Positions 22,601-35,975 of a stretch of 64,000 bases of DNA are shown here, one piece after another (position 1 is the stretch's first letter; each line of letters starts with the position of its first letter). A model generated the notes under the pieces. The model did no database searches, was not told the origin of the DNA, and worked only from the letters and a program-made list of their open reading frames with translations. Made by a program: the position numbers and the translations under genes. This DNA comes from Vitellaria paradoxa (lineage: Eukaryota; Streptophyta; Magnoliopsida; Ericales; Sapotaceae), in contig CM034240.1 in the NCBI GenBank assembly GCA_019916065.1, positions 48,880,372 through 48,944,371 of the forward strand, given 5' to 3'.

Positions 22601-25600
22601 TTCAAAATGCATTTCCCAGCATCCTCCCCCTCAGAATGGCTTCTGCTTTCCTCACTTGCTTCACAGCTCCGATGATGAAAACCTACGACAAGTACATCCA
22701 TTCGTGTCAACATCATAATGTGAGACGAACATTTGGCAGTTCACAAGTTCATGAGATGAATCATGTTGATTATTGGTACCATCAACAATACCATAGAGTG
22801 GGGTTGGTGAAGCTACGATTTCACATTTTCAATAGGAAAAAAAATTTTAATTTACAAAATTCCCAACTCTTTTTACCTTTAATAAACAGTAAAAGGTAAT
22901 TTTGTAATTAAGATAATTTAATAACTGATCTATATTAATGGCCATATTTTAGTGGGGGCACACGTAGTGGGTGAATTGCCCTAGTCAACATAATGAGGAG
23001 GAGATGGCAAATCACCCTCTATACCCCCCCCCAAAAAAAAAAAAAAATTAGCAGACAAATGAGTGTTGAATTAAAAACATGCTCTCGTTGTTAATGAAGG
23101 TTCACAAACTAACCTTGTCAGGTGGTCCCTTTGCTCCTCCAATTAGAATTTCAGCACTGCAAAATGCATTTCAAGTCAAAACCTAGAGGAACACACACAC
23201 ACACACACACACAGAGACTTACTTGCAACATTCCTTGATTGACAAGATTGAAGACCCCTTTCTACCAATGATACATCCCATTTTTCCGGGAGGGACGTCA
23301 AGCACTGACAGGATCTCCTGCTCCAGACTATCCCCTTCTACAATGATACTATCTGACACAACAAACCCAATCTTAGCATTTTGATGCAGTGAACTATGTC
23401 CCAAAACCTTCAGAGGACAAGCCAAATATGGATTGATCAGATACATTTAGTTGCTCAGGTAAAATCTTGATATTTAGAATTAAATCAGCATTATTTTTCA
23501 GGTTATGCTGGGTGAGTCAAGACAAGACTCGAGACCAATTCATAGAGTGCACATGAAAGATTATCCATACAAGTGCACGTAGAAGATTAATCAAAGCCCC
23601 TTTACTGTTTCATTTCCTTGTAGTAATACAAATCAGACATTATCTTTTGGCAGTTCCTTCAACTCTTTATGTGATCATCACTCTTAGATCTCACAGTTTC
23701 CAAACCACATATAGTTTGCATCATTCAGCATGCTCTCTACTGATTTATACATTATCCTTGTGCATAGTTATAACCAACCTACCAGGCTTCACAATGCTTC
23801 AAAGAAACCCCAAGTCAACCTCGACCGATTAATTATTCACCGTATCAAAAATCGGGACGAAACAGGTTATCTCACCAAACCAGAGTTTGATTTGACAAAC
23901 TTGAACCGTAAAGTTATTACATGGCAACTGCCAGACTTGGCCAATGCATTCTTATAAACATAGAAATTCTAATACTCGTGCAGTCCTCTAGAAGGGCCTA
24001 TAACAGCAGTATACAAATGACAGTTGTAGAGTGAATTACCACAAAAAAAAAAAAAAAAACAGTTGTAGAGTGGCTACACACTACATGAGTGAAATTTGAT
24101 TATGCAGACTCTTTGTAGTTGGTAGAAGAGAGAGAATACCTGGAATAGAGGGAATGGATGGCCAATCTGCATAGTCATTATTGCTGACACAAAAACAACG
24201 ACAATAAAGTGCACCACGGACAGCCAGTTTCCATAAGGATCTTTCATTCAGTTTTTCCATCATTTTCTGGTAAATATAAGGGAGAAAGCGGACATCATCT
24301 GCAGCTGCACGGACCATCTGTTCAGACAAGGGTCGGTATGTCCAAAATTTTGGATCCTGAAAAAAAATATATAAAGATACATGTCAATCTCCAGTAAAAA
24401 AAACTATCTAAAATGAAACGACATGAACAACTGTTATCAGTATACACAAATTTTTATTTTATGCTGCCAGAAATAGGAGGTAACTGAAGTAGTGAGCACG
24501 TTAGTTGACTGCGTATAAATATGAACAATGGATGATATCAAGATCATGATAGTCTAAATTTCCCAGGCTCCACGAGAATGACAGGCATAAAATGAGAATG
24601 GTCATGTACAGGTGAAAAAATAATAATGTAAAGACAACCATTGGATTCAATTGCAATTCCAAATACTGACTAGCCCTTTTTAATTCTTCGACAGAAACTA
24701 AGCTTTACCCAAACCCAAGAACAAGTTATAAAGAGAACTTCCAAATGAGTCATCCATTTCACAAACACAAGAAGCATACTTGCATGAGTTGTGTCCCCAG
24801 CACCAGTAAGGGAAGACCACATTCATGATTCTAGAAGGCTAGAATACTCGGTTTAGTTTCGATGAAAATTCAGAATGAATATAAACTACATCTTGGAGAT
24901 GGGTAATACAGATACAATCTTTACACCATCTATACTATTATAATAAGACAACACCAGGGGTAGTTGATGAAGCTTTTATTTTGTTTTTTTCCACCAACAC
25001 CCCTTAACCACCCATAACTACACACAAGGTTGTTTAAGTAATTTTAATTTTAAACTTTCCGCATTTCCTTGTTGCCCTAACCAACTATTACAAGATGTAT
25101 AACTACAACATAAAGATAATAACAGTGTGAATCGCACATGCACCGGAATCTAGTATTGTGTAAGAAAATACAGAGAAACTATGATCATCAACCATGTCCT
25201 CGTGTTGCAAGATTTAAGGATTAGTGAATTAACACCAAGACATCAAATGCTTCCAATACAAGCCATACTCCAAGTGGATGGACCAGGCAACAACTTCGAT
25301 ATGTGTATGTATGTGGGGCCCATGCCACATTACCGCCAGTGGAGTCTCGCCACATGTCCTCCACTTAAGAAGCCCCCTTTCCACCAGAACCGCTTGCTCC
25401 CAACAAGAGCTTAACTGAGGAAGCTCCACTCCCCAAGGGTACTTCCCACTGAGGGAGCTATTTACAGGAGGGTTTTCTCCATCAAGGACACGCTGCTATC
25501 CAACACTTAACCTCTGAGAAGCTCATTTTCCCCCTCCTGCCCTCACAGGCACAGTTTAGGAGCAAAGTCATGGGACCTTTCAGCAGATTATTCTACTCTC

Positions 25601-25730
25601 ATAGGCAACCCAAAGTTCCCATGGCTTTTCTGCTCCGCGTAGGATTACTAAAGACTCATGAATATGTAGCTAGAACTAGAGATTTTCTTTGTAGCTCATC
25701 CAAAACTTTGATCTGTTTAAGAAGAAGATT

Positions 25731-26090
25731 TCCACTGCAAGCGTAATCTCCACAGCTCCTGGCCAGGAAGAAAACAGTGTCACTAATTGATTGAAGAGGC
25801 ATTCCTCTGCTGGAGACTCAAACCATGCAATATCAGCTATCTGGTTTTAGAATCATTGCTCTTGGCACGAGTGACGTTTGGTCTCCATGGTATGGAGGCA
25901 AAATCTCTACTACACGCATAATCTCCGTGGCACGTGGCCATGAAGACAACAGCATCACTAATTGACTGAAGGGGCATTCCTCTGCTGGCTAGTCAAACCA
26001 TGCAATATCAGCTATCTGGTCTTAGAACCATTGCTCTTGGCACGAGCATGGTTGGCCTCCATAGTATGGCCTCCCTCTATAAATAGCAAC
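25731..26090 (+). repeat. 175-bp tandem duplication leading into a TATA box, inside an intron
   Basis: Copy 1 (about 25,731-25,895) and copy 2 (about 25,906-26,070) share GGCATTCCTCTGCTGG, CAAACCATGCAATATCAGC and TTGCTCTTGGCACGAG, with period 175 bp. A CTCTATAAATAGC promoter-like box follows at about 26,081-26,093. Repeated blocks upstream of a TATA box suggest the U3 of an LTR inserted in the intron between 24,357 and 26,833. Its ends were not found. Confidence 0.6.
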
Positions 26091-27075
26091 TCTCATCAAC
26101 TTTGCAGAATATAGATTCTATCCTCCACACCCAAAACTCCAGTTCAATGCTTTCTCTCTCCTTACTCCTATCGTAAATCTCACCCCATCAGCCACCTGTG
26201 ACTTCTGCAATTGCCAAACTATTACCCCCAGACCATCCAACTACAACTTGCATTTAATGTTCAAGGATTTACCACAATTTTCAAGTGAAGGTAGAAGAAG
26301 AGACCAAAAGAGAGCAAATCATTGACTCGTAGGGGAAAATATATCTAAGATTTCTTCTTTGATAAATGGTTTGACCCCTCAATGGAACAAACTATTAATT
26401 TATCAAACTAAACCTCTAAAAGATAAAAAAAAAAAAAAAGAGTATGAAGCCTGCACTCTTGAGCCTAATATGAACTATCAAAAGTACGAGGTAGTTTTGT
26501 CCTGCCAAAGTGGCAGGCATTATTTCCAGAAAACAGAGACCCCAGCTTTGAACTCAAAATTCAAAAGTTTCAGACTTGAGACCCAACCTCTTTAGTTACA
26601 CAAGCAATTTAAAAAGAATTAAAAAAAAAAAAAAAAAGCACATCCTGTTATCTGAATAAATCAAGATACGCATCTCAGCCAACCCGCTGCATAGCAACCA
26701 CTAATGAGGAAACACATGCAAGTTTGTTGACTACTAAGTGGTGCAATAAACTGAACAAATTACTTCCAATAAAATAATATGTGATCACAATAAAATCACT
26801 TCTTCAAAACTAATAGCACGCAACTACACTCACCTCTCTTAAAAGGGTGCGGACTTCTTTCTTCTCAAGATTGATATACCTGCAATCACAAATTAAAGTT
26901 AAAATCAGTAAAGAAATATAAAAACAAGAATTCAGAGATGATAAATTTCTAGGTCATATTTAGATAACTATATCTGATAAGGAAACGAGCACACACGTAG
27001 AGAAAAAAAAAAAATCAATTACTGATACTGGAGGAAATGTAAATGAATACATCAATAATCCAGACCAGTTACTTC

Positions 27076-27417
27076 TGTTAAAGAAACCCAACAACACATA
27101 AGAGTAGGGGCCTCAACCTTAAAGCCTAGGTGTTAAAGTGAGGGACGTCCATCTCTTAAAGGGACAAGTAATTTTTACTTCGGGCCGATATGGGACAACA
27201 TCTAACAACCTCCCTCACGCTAGCCCACATAGATATAGGCTTAGGTGGACTATGGTGAGGCCCAATTAAAAGCCCGCTCTGATACCATTAAAGAAACCCA
27301 ACAACACATAAGAGTAGGGGCCTCAACCTTAAAGCCTAGGTGCTAAAGTGAGGGACGTCCATCTCTTATAAGGGACAAGTAATTTTTACTTCGGGCCGAT
27401 GTGGGACACATCTAACA
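27076..27417 (-). mobile_element. Complete TRIM retrotransposon (342 bp) in an intron of the exonuclease gene
   Basis: Two terminal repeats of about 130 bp (27,076-27,207 and 27,288-27,417) start TTAAAGAAACCCAACAACAC and end CATCTAACA. On the minus strand TGGTATCAGAGC (27,287-27,276) matches the primer site for initiator tRNA-Met and directly follows the right LTR. A purine tract GTGAGGGAGGT (27,218-27,208) precedes the left LTR. The element is flanked by ACTTC at 27,071-27,075 and 27,418-27,422, a 5-bp target duplication. The 80-bp interior cannot encode protein, so this is a terminal-repeat retrotransposon in miniature mobilised by other elements. It sits in the intron between exons 28,589-28,685 and 26,834-26,879 and is spliced out. 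Confidence 0.92.
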
Positions 27418-30400
27418 ACTTCAATGGAGAGTAGTTAAGTCACGGGTCAATGGCAAGAAGTCTAGTCTGCATGGAACACCCCCCCCCCCCAAAAAAAAAA
27501 CAAAAAAGAAACTTTTGCTTATGCATATTGATTATTAACTACATCTACTCCAGCTCTCGAGACATTATTGTTTGGATAAAAGTGGTAAATTTGTAGCCAT
27601 ATTTTTGTATCCAACCGTTTTTTCCATTTATATCGATGAGTAATGCAGATATTTTCCTCTCTCTCTCGCTCTCTCTCTTCTGGTTTTGTTTTTTTTTTTT
27701 TTTTTTAAGACACAGATGGAACCAAGCTTAGTTGGGAAGTATGGCTACTGCCACAAATAAAAAAACAAATAGCAAATATTATAAAGTTACTACTCACTAC
27801 ACTATTAACCACCATATCACCTAAAAGCTTAAGTTAGTAGGGATTAGGGATTAGGACAATTTTGTTATTATATTGACTTGCTTTCTCTCAACTGCCAACC
27901 GAAAACATTAATAGCAGCACATGTTTTTTTTTTTTTTTTTTGCAAGTTGGTTTCGCCACAAGTGAGGGGTGTGTTGAGAGTATAAAATAATAATAAATAG
28001 AAAAGTTTTTCCTCTCTCTAACAACTTAAGTATTTAGGTGAGATAGTGGCCAAAAAACTAATGCAACTAATTTTTTATAATCCAAAGTATGGAAATTATA
28101 ACATCATTGTAACAAGAATAATAAGCATCAAGTAGCAGAAATTTCTGTTTCTTTTTTTTTTCTTTTTTCCTTTTTTTTTATGTACAATGAATTGCATAAA
28201 CATAAAACCAACAATGAGTCAAACTGTCTAAGAATATAAAGAACTTGCAACTCTAAACAAGATATCCAACAGACAATCTGTCTTTCAACTTAAGCAATCA
28301 ATGTTATATAGTGTTCTGCTTAAAGCAAAAAGACAAAAGAAATGGAAGCAGATACTCAAGGCTTGTGAAAAAACTAAACATAAATTTTTTCTATGCATAA
28401 GTTAAAAATTTAAAGATCTTAGCTGCAGAGATAAAGAAAACAGAAGAAAATAATCAATTAGAAACTACTACAAAGAGAAATCAATTGAAATTTGCCCTAC
28501 CAATCAATGAACCTTTAATAATATGATGATAATAAATATCATGGCAAGAACACCCTGAGAGAAAAGAACTGCAGTAAAGATTTAGTACCACAATAGCGTG
28601 GATCCGCAAGGAGACCAACAAAAGAAATGTAGTCATCTGGTGATCTTTTCTTCCCCTGCTGTTCCTCTATAAGATAATATGCAATCTGTACAGACATAAA
28701 AAAATAACAAATTAGCAATCCCCATGTTCATCAATTGCTGTCATGAAGAAAACATTTATCACTCCAAAAGGAACAATTTGAAGCAATTTAAGAATGCTTG
28801 CAATTAATCAGAATCATCCAATTGTGGAAAGCCGATGCTCACAAATCTAAAGCATGGGCATTGTCAACGAAAAGCCTGTATTAGAAGACCTCTAATAACC
28901 CCAAGATATTCTAAATTACTCTGGTATGGAAAACAAAATGTCAAAGTCACTCAGTTGTCAGTTCTCCCTTCAACCTCTAAAACAGCTGTTCCTACCTAAA
29001 GCAGGTTTTACCACCATGACCAAACTTACACTGAACCTGAGGGGCACATAATAGAGAAATGGGAGCATCCTAAAATAATAGAGAAATGGGGCTAAGGATG
29101 ACAATTTGTGTTTAAAAAGAGTTTAGCAATGAAGAATCATTCAAACTGAAAACAAAGGTCTATAAATGGAACTCTGACTAAAAGAATTATATCCAGACCA
29201 TATCAATTTCAGGGTCATGAAGCACCAGTGATAGGCCAAGTTATTGCAATGCTGAAGGGCACATAGAGGCAACAAACTGAAGATATAAGAAAGGAAACTG
29301 GAAGCGTACTCAGTTAATATGGTCAATTAGCAGACAAAAGCAGCATAGCCGTTGGTAGTAGACTGATTCTTATTATTCTATATCTCATTTTTCACTTAAA
29401 AAGGTAGCCAGATCTAGCCACTTTTTCTTGTAAGTCAACAGCCTCCAAGTTCCACTCTAAGTCACATAAGGCTGGAGCAAGAGTGAGAGCAGGGAAGGAA
29501 GTGGGGGCACAAAAGAACAAACCATATCAGCCTCGAAAGTAGAAGCAGCATCAGAGTATCATAATTAAACAACAAATATCCAAGAACAGAATAGTTTTAT
29601 GCTTATGTACACAAGTAGTTTATTAAAAGGGCAGTGAGAAATACTAAAATCTGAGACTTCCGAAATTAAACCAAAAATAAAATACAGTATTTCCACAAAG
29701 CTTTCTTCTTTTTTTCTTTAGGTATTAGAGTTTAGTTCATGTGCTAAGATTGTGTGACTTAGCTAACAAGCCTGCCACCCCAACCACTGCTTTCCAAAAA
29801 ATAAAAATAAAGGTTAAAGAATCCCACCAATTTTATCACTTATTAAATGTCAATATTTGTGGAACCAGGTCAATGTTGTCTAGTACAGCGGCTGGCCTAA
29901 CCAGCCAGGCTGGTCCAGGCTTAGTAAAATGTAGGCTAAATGCCAATAATTCTGTTTAAGTACTGATATTCTAGAAGAACATGAGAAACATTGTAGAAAA
30001 ATTGGAAAACATTCATTTAAAAAGTTTAAAAAAAAATAAAATAAAGAAATGAAAACTCACCTGTGGTATCCATGACATTGTGCAACTTGATTCCAAATTG
30101 GAAATACAAAGCCTGGAATAAGGACAATACAAAGGAGTAGGCATAACATGTTAACAATGAAATACAAATTGCACAGAATTCAAAATAAATTTAAGACCTC
30201 ACTGTCCCGTTTGCAGTCATGAATAACTTTTGTGATGTAACTGGACTCAAGAGCAGGCTTACAGGCTTTCATTAGTGCTTTCCCCACCTTGAATAGCATC
30301 AAACCAAGTATACAGCATCTGGAAAAGCAAGCTGCCAAAAAAAGGGAACCGCATGCCTCTTAAGTTTTATGGCATAATGAACTTAAGGTCGTAACTGAAA

Positions 30401-31928
30401 TCACTATGATGGACAGACTCTAAAAAAAAGGCATTTAAAACTTTAAAATCACACTATCCATATGGAATTTAATGGGTCCTTAACAGCAATGGCCCATAAA
30501 ATTTCAGCTATATATGAGTCGGAGATAGAAAGAGAAAAGGAGATTGATTATTCCTACGAAGAGTGTACATATACATAAGACATGTGACTTTGCCTTGTAT
30601 AACATAAATCATAAAATGTACATGCCGATGCCATAAGGGCACCAAGAATTTGCTCTAAACACATGAATAAATCCCCTAGACCTAAGTAACTCAAAACTTT
30701 TCGTGGCATAAATTGACATACTACTCCAGTAAATTAACTAGAAGCTAGTTATCTTACCTAAAAGCTAAAAGAGTATACAAGATACCTGCATAATACAGAG
30801 AGTTCCATATCGACAGAGGTCAACACCCTCACAATCAAATCCAACTATGAGCTGCTTTTCAGGAGAGGGATAGAGAAATCATTTGGAAGTTTGAGATGCT
30901 TGGGTAACTATATGATTGGTACCAGGATAGAAGCGCTTCGTGATCGGCGTGCTTAAACCCTGAACACAAAAAAAGTAAAGATATAAAGTAAACAAAAAAA
31001 TACTGAAACCAAAGTCTCACTCTCAAGAGGAAAAAGAGCCCACAAATTGTAAATGAAAAGGTTTAAGGAACCAAAACTTTCTGGCTAGTGCAGGAAATCA
31101 TCTATGGTCCATTATCAGCAAGATCACTGTGTGCTTAAGCACTGATCTCATTAAACTTCCTATATCACGGATTGACTGATTCACTTTTGCACAACCTAGC
31201 AAGCTAGGAACCTTCTCCTTTTCACATTTTGTCATGTAATTTAAAAGCACAAAAAGGCCACATTTGGATCACTAAACATTTTGATTTTTCCTTTTCTGTA
31301 TAGAAGAAGCATTACATCCTTTGGGCAAGCTATATAAGCTCTGTTTTTTACACCAACGTTAACATAATTGCCTAAATGAGTCAATAAATGGAATCAAATT
31401 TCAAATACTTTTTAAAGGACAACAAAATTTCCGTTAAGCAATATAAACTATGATCTTTTTTTTTGGGGCTACGTGGGTTGGGGGTGGGTACATGTGTATA
31501 CGTGAGTGGCGGTGGGGGGTGGGAGACAAACAGCAGTGAAGAAGGTTAAGAACAGAACACTTCTCAGGGCAATGGACATATAATCTGATAAAAACATTAA
31601 CCTGATTCCACTTTCCACAGGCATCAAACAGGTGAAGTTCAGCAACAAAGAATAACTGTTCAATTAAACTTCAGGTTGGCTACCAGAAAATCATTTCTAC
31701 TTCCCTTCCCAGAGTAGGCAAGAAGCAACAAGACATATAGAACATGCAAAATCCACTTGATAACCTTCCAAATTGAGAAATTAAGACTAACAGAAAATAA
31801 AATGCAACAGCATCATAATCATCAGAACTACAAACAAATGAAATGAATTTACCAATCACCAATATGATATAATAATATCATTTACCTTAGGTAAACACAT
31901 ATGGTCACATGGAATCCATTGTCCCGAA

Positions 31929-31952
31929 GAGAGAGAGAGAGAGAGAGAGAGA
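31929..31952. repeat. (GA)12 microsatellite
   Basis: Pure GA dinucleotide run in the first intron of the exonuclease gene. Likely polymorphic. Confidence 0.95.
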
Positions 31953-32394
31953 ACAAAAATGCAATGGAGAATTAATCCAATAAAGAAAGCCTCCACTTTT
32001 ACACAGCGAGATACCCACACTCAAAAATCCAACAATAGCCAAAACCCAAAAAGCAAAAACTAATTACCTGCAAAAAGAACCCAAATTGGCGGCAGGTAAT
32101 GACAAAACCAATAACCCAAGAAATGCAAAACCACATTAGAAACACGTGTCATCAAAGCCAAGGAGAGAAATGCCAATATACGTTACTAATCAAACAAAAT
32201 CCCATATTCCAGGTATTGAAAAAACAGGTAATTATCAAAACCCAGAAAGCAAATGTCCTAAAAGAACCCAAAATGACAACCTTGATACCAAACTGAGCAA
32301 AAAAAATAAATCGAAATTTCAACAAAATCCGAAATTTACCTGAGTCAGAAGGGAGAGGAATGCAATGTGTGGTGAGGAGTAGCATTAACGCCAT

Positions 32395-34146
32395 GTGATC
32401 AGACCCCTCTAAAACATACGGGAAAAAAAAATCTGTAACAAAACGAGTCTTGTGATTTATAGTTTTCTATTTCTATATATAATTAAATTCATGATCCAAA
32501 CTTTAAAGCTCGAAGAACTTACAGTGACCGAGTGTTGATGTTCCTCTCAGGCCATGCCCCCTCATGTCCTCGAAGCTTTTACCGCGTTGTCTCTCTCTCT
32601 CTCTCTCACAATTACAGAGCCGATTCCGCTTTATACCGGACGAATTGAATGGCACGTGTGGACGTTCCAGCACGGAGGTGTCGTGTACAACGACCACGCG
32701 CACCCCAGAGCGTGCGGCCCACGTTTTAAGTTTTTTTATTGCCAGATTTTTTTTGTTTGAAAGTGTTTATTAGTTTTGTTGACTCCACGTTACTCTCATT
32801 CATTAAAGCCATTAAAGTTATTGTAAAGTGAAAAAAAAATAAATAAATAAGAGCATAGCATCCCCACTCTCTTTTTTTTTTCTAATCAATAATGAAGCAT
32901 ATGCGTATAAATGAAAATAATGTCATAAAGTAATATTTATACTTTTTTATGCACATTATCACGTATCCTTTTAATAAATGCTAAAATTTTTGATAGTTGT
33001 ATTATATATATTTAAATCTACTTTAAAATAGTTATGACGTAGATAAGATTTTTACTATAAAAATTATAGATAGGACTTTTGCTATCAAAAATTATGATCC
33101 ATATCTATTTATTAGAGTATTTTTTTATCTCTCTCAAAATATATTTGTGAAAACTTTTAAAAAATAACAATATTCTTACCTTAAAAAAAAATTGGGTACT
33201 TGTTTTTTTTTTCTCAAAATAAATCTTTTCAAAATTTTACTAAGTTTATCTTTATTCAGATATTTTTTTATTTCTCTCAAAATATGATGTCATAAACTTG
33301 GAAAAAAAAAGTCATAAACAGCTGGAAAATTTTTAAATTAATTGTACATGTTATGTATAATTCATTTAAGGAGTTTATTAGAATCTTAAATAGTTAAAAC
33401 AACGTGAGAGAGTATTTTAAAAATGTTTAAATAAAATTTATCCATTTAAGTGATAGTGGTGAACCGTTTATATATATATATTATATATATATATAAAAGA
33501 AAAAAAACTTATGTGATAGTGTGAGCCATTAGTATATATAAAGAAAAAAGAAAAAAAAAACTTATTGCTTGATGCTAACCATTTTTTAGTTTTGATTTAT
33601 ATTATTTTATAAATTTATCCTTGTTAAATAAATTTCACCAAAAACAGCTCTATTAAAGTTTTAAATTTATCGCTACCCTTGGAGTTTCCTTTATAACAGT
33701 ATAAATAAATATTGATAGATTATAAGAATAAAAAATATGACTTGTTTATCTCGTAACTACTAATTTTTTATTTTATTATCTACACGGTGTTTGTTTGCAA
33801 ATCAAGACCCAGAACCAAAAACCAAAACATAAACCAGATGAACCGGGTTGCTGCTTGAAATTGTTCGACAGCTTTAGACCGTGCCCCATAGATTGGACAA
33901 GTTTGGAGACATGTTGTCTTGGAGGAAACAGGGAATGGGCAGCCAATTAACAATGAGAGGTTAGTGAATGGTGAGGGTGATGATCTAGAAAAAGGAGGAT
34001 GAAGTTGAAAATGAAATAACTGCATATAAATGTATCCTGCAATCATGGAGATTACAGCCAATTTGATTCAATTTTATGGCTTTTTTTATTCAATTGTGCA
34101 CCCTAATAATTTATAAAGGTATTATTACAGATCTCTAGATATACGG
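32395..34146. other. Intergenic DNA upstream of the exonuclease gene
   Basis: The proximal part (32,395-32,720) holds a (CT)n tract (about 32,588-32,607) and a CACGTG site (about 32,653), consistent with the promoter of the minus-strand gene. The rest is AT-rich with (TA)n runs at 33,470-33,495. No gene was seen. Confidence 0.5.
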
Positions 34147-34164
34147 AAAAATTAGCAGTGTGAT

Positions 34165-34350
34165 GCCTCCTGAAATTAACCCGAATGGTTCATGGGTATG
34201 TTTCTCACAAAGACTATACGGGTTCGATTCACGACTCAAGCGGGGGTGTTTGTGAAAGACAGCGTACATCTCCTTAGTTTACCCATGAATTATGTGGTTT
34301 GTTGAAAATTGCAATAAACCGATGAGAGTTATGGTTACCTAAAAAAAAAA
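34165..34350 (+). mobile_element. tRNA-derived SINE (186 bp) with target-site duplication
   Basis: Pol III-type boxes lie near the head (A box like TAACCCGAATGG, about 34,178-34,189) and about 50 bp later (B box GGGTTCGATTC, about 34,230). The tail is an A14 run. It is flanked by AAAATTAGCAGTGTGAT (34,148-34,164) and AAAATTAGTAGTGTGAT (34,351-34,367), a 17-bp duplication with one mismatch. This is the signature of LINE-dependent retroposition. Confidence 0.85.
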
Positions 34351-34367
34351 AAAATTAGTAGTGTGAT

Positions 34368-35942
34368 AGAGAGACAATGCCTTTGCAGTTTTTTTTTTAC
34401 ATGTTAAAAGGGTAACATGATAATTGTGATTTTGAATCGACTTTATCATTATTATTATTACTAATATTAGACAAGACTTAATTGTGATAAATATTTCAAA
34501 TTAAATACATGTGAGTATAAATTTTGAATGTTAAATAATGTTTAATTGTTCACCTGAAAGTAAAACCTTAAATTAAAGATTACTAATCGAAAGAACTTAA
34601 TTATGACAATTATTTTAAATCAAGAAGTGTAAGTATAAATTTTAAATATTGAAGGCAGTTACATGTAATTATTTAAATATTTAAAATAAGTAATTTTAAT
34701 TATTTAAAAAAAAAAACAAACAAAACAATCAAAGCTATCAAACCCCGGCCCCAACTTTATTTGCCTTTCCTTTTGAAAATAAAATAAAAATAAGTCTTCT
34801 AACACCCAAATAATAACCTGAAGTTTTATATCTTCCAGAAATGTAATTTAAATACTAGTATTAACCAACAATAAGGTTTGGCCTACCACAAATGTCCCCC
34901 CCGGGGGGGAGGGGGTGTTTTTGATCAGGGGAATACATTTTTTTTTTTTTTTTTGGTTTCCCGATTTGGGTTTCATGTAACCTTCATGTATTCAGGATCC
35001 TTTCCCACGTGAGGTGGCAGGATCCTCTCTATGATTTTTATTTTTTATTTTCGTCTTTTTTTTTATTCTTCATCCAGCCACCTTCTAATATATCTTACTA
35101 TACCTTCATGCTATAATTATATATTTATAATTTATCCGAATCATCATTATTTCAAATAAAATTTAATTGTTTTATTTGCTCAATCTTTTTATTAATAATG
35201 AGAATGGCATTTTTTATATATAATAATATACATATAACATTCTAATACATGATAATGTGATTTTTTTCAAGATTCACACGTAGCCATTTTTCGCTACATT
35301 TTATTAGGCTTTGACTCTAAGATTTTCGAGATTTAAGACCAATTTTAAAAATGAGACCCGTAATGTTTGTGGATGTGATTCCATGGGAGTGAAGATTTGT
35401 AAAAAGGTTTCTGATTTTTGGAAGGAAGAAAAGGGAGTACAACTTTTTTTTTTTTTAATAGGGGATAACCGTGAGTCGTAAACAAGGCATGAATGAGTGA
35501 ATTTTATGAGATGAGGAATAAGAGTTCTATTAGGGGTATCAACCAATAAGCTAACAAATAGGCCGATAAAAAGTATTGGGTCTAATAAATTAATTATTTT
35601 TGGACCTTTAAAAGACCTTGAAAAAAAGTATATCTTAAGTAAAAAAAAAAAGACACTTACCCAATTCTAACTATAAAAACTCGTAGGAGGTCCTTTATTT
35701 GAGCAATTTTTGGAAACTTAGACTCGTGCCTCTTGAGCCTCACCCAAGGGCCAATCCAGCATTTCATTAACTTCTATTTTAAATTTTTGATAATTTAAAA
35801 CACTTTACAATTTTTTTTTAAATCAAATGATGGTATCGCATTTTGTTGCACGCAAGTGAGGGAATCCGAGATGAGCTTATGTCATGGAAGCTACTAAGCA
35901 GTAGCATATTTTGGGATTGTTTTTTTCTTGTTATAGGTAATG

Positions 35943-35975
<33 letters not shown>

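Larger units (their letters stand above)
22602..32394 (-). pseudogene. 3'-5' exonuclease/KH-domain gene (At2g25910-like), ten exons, with several frame-breaking indels
   Basis: Exons in gene order: candidate first exon 32,394-32,340, then 30,959-30,786, 30,331-30,198, 30,112-30,061, 28,685-28,589, 26,879-26,834, 24,356-24,140, 23,352-23,223, 23,156-23,114 and 22,682-22,602 (TGA). Introns are GT-AG. The exonuclease domain shows the DEDDy motifs GFDCEGVDLCRYG, KVIHDCKRD and AAADDVRFLPYIY. The KH domain shows LDVPPGKMGCIIGRKGSS with its GRKG loop, and the end reads VRKAEAILRGRM. The last four exons join in perfect phase. Upstream exons carry extra bases (CAAACTT in exon 2; GGTTTGAT and GGGGAAAGC in exon 3; ACCACAG in exon 4) and missing bases (GATTTCTC in exon 2; TATATCAAT in exon 6), with two more deletions likely in exon 2. 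The family is thought to be RNA-binding nucleases of unclear role. The first exon is uncertain. It is either a decayed gene or a locally error-prone assembly. Confidence 0.8.

Noticed and set aside
22528..22899. Plus-strand 123-aa ORF
   Set aside because: It overlaps, on the opposite strand, the well-supported last exon (22,602-22,682) of the exonuclease/KH gene and has no features of its own.
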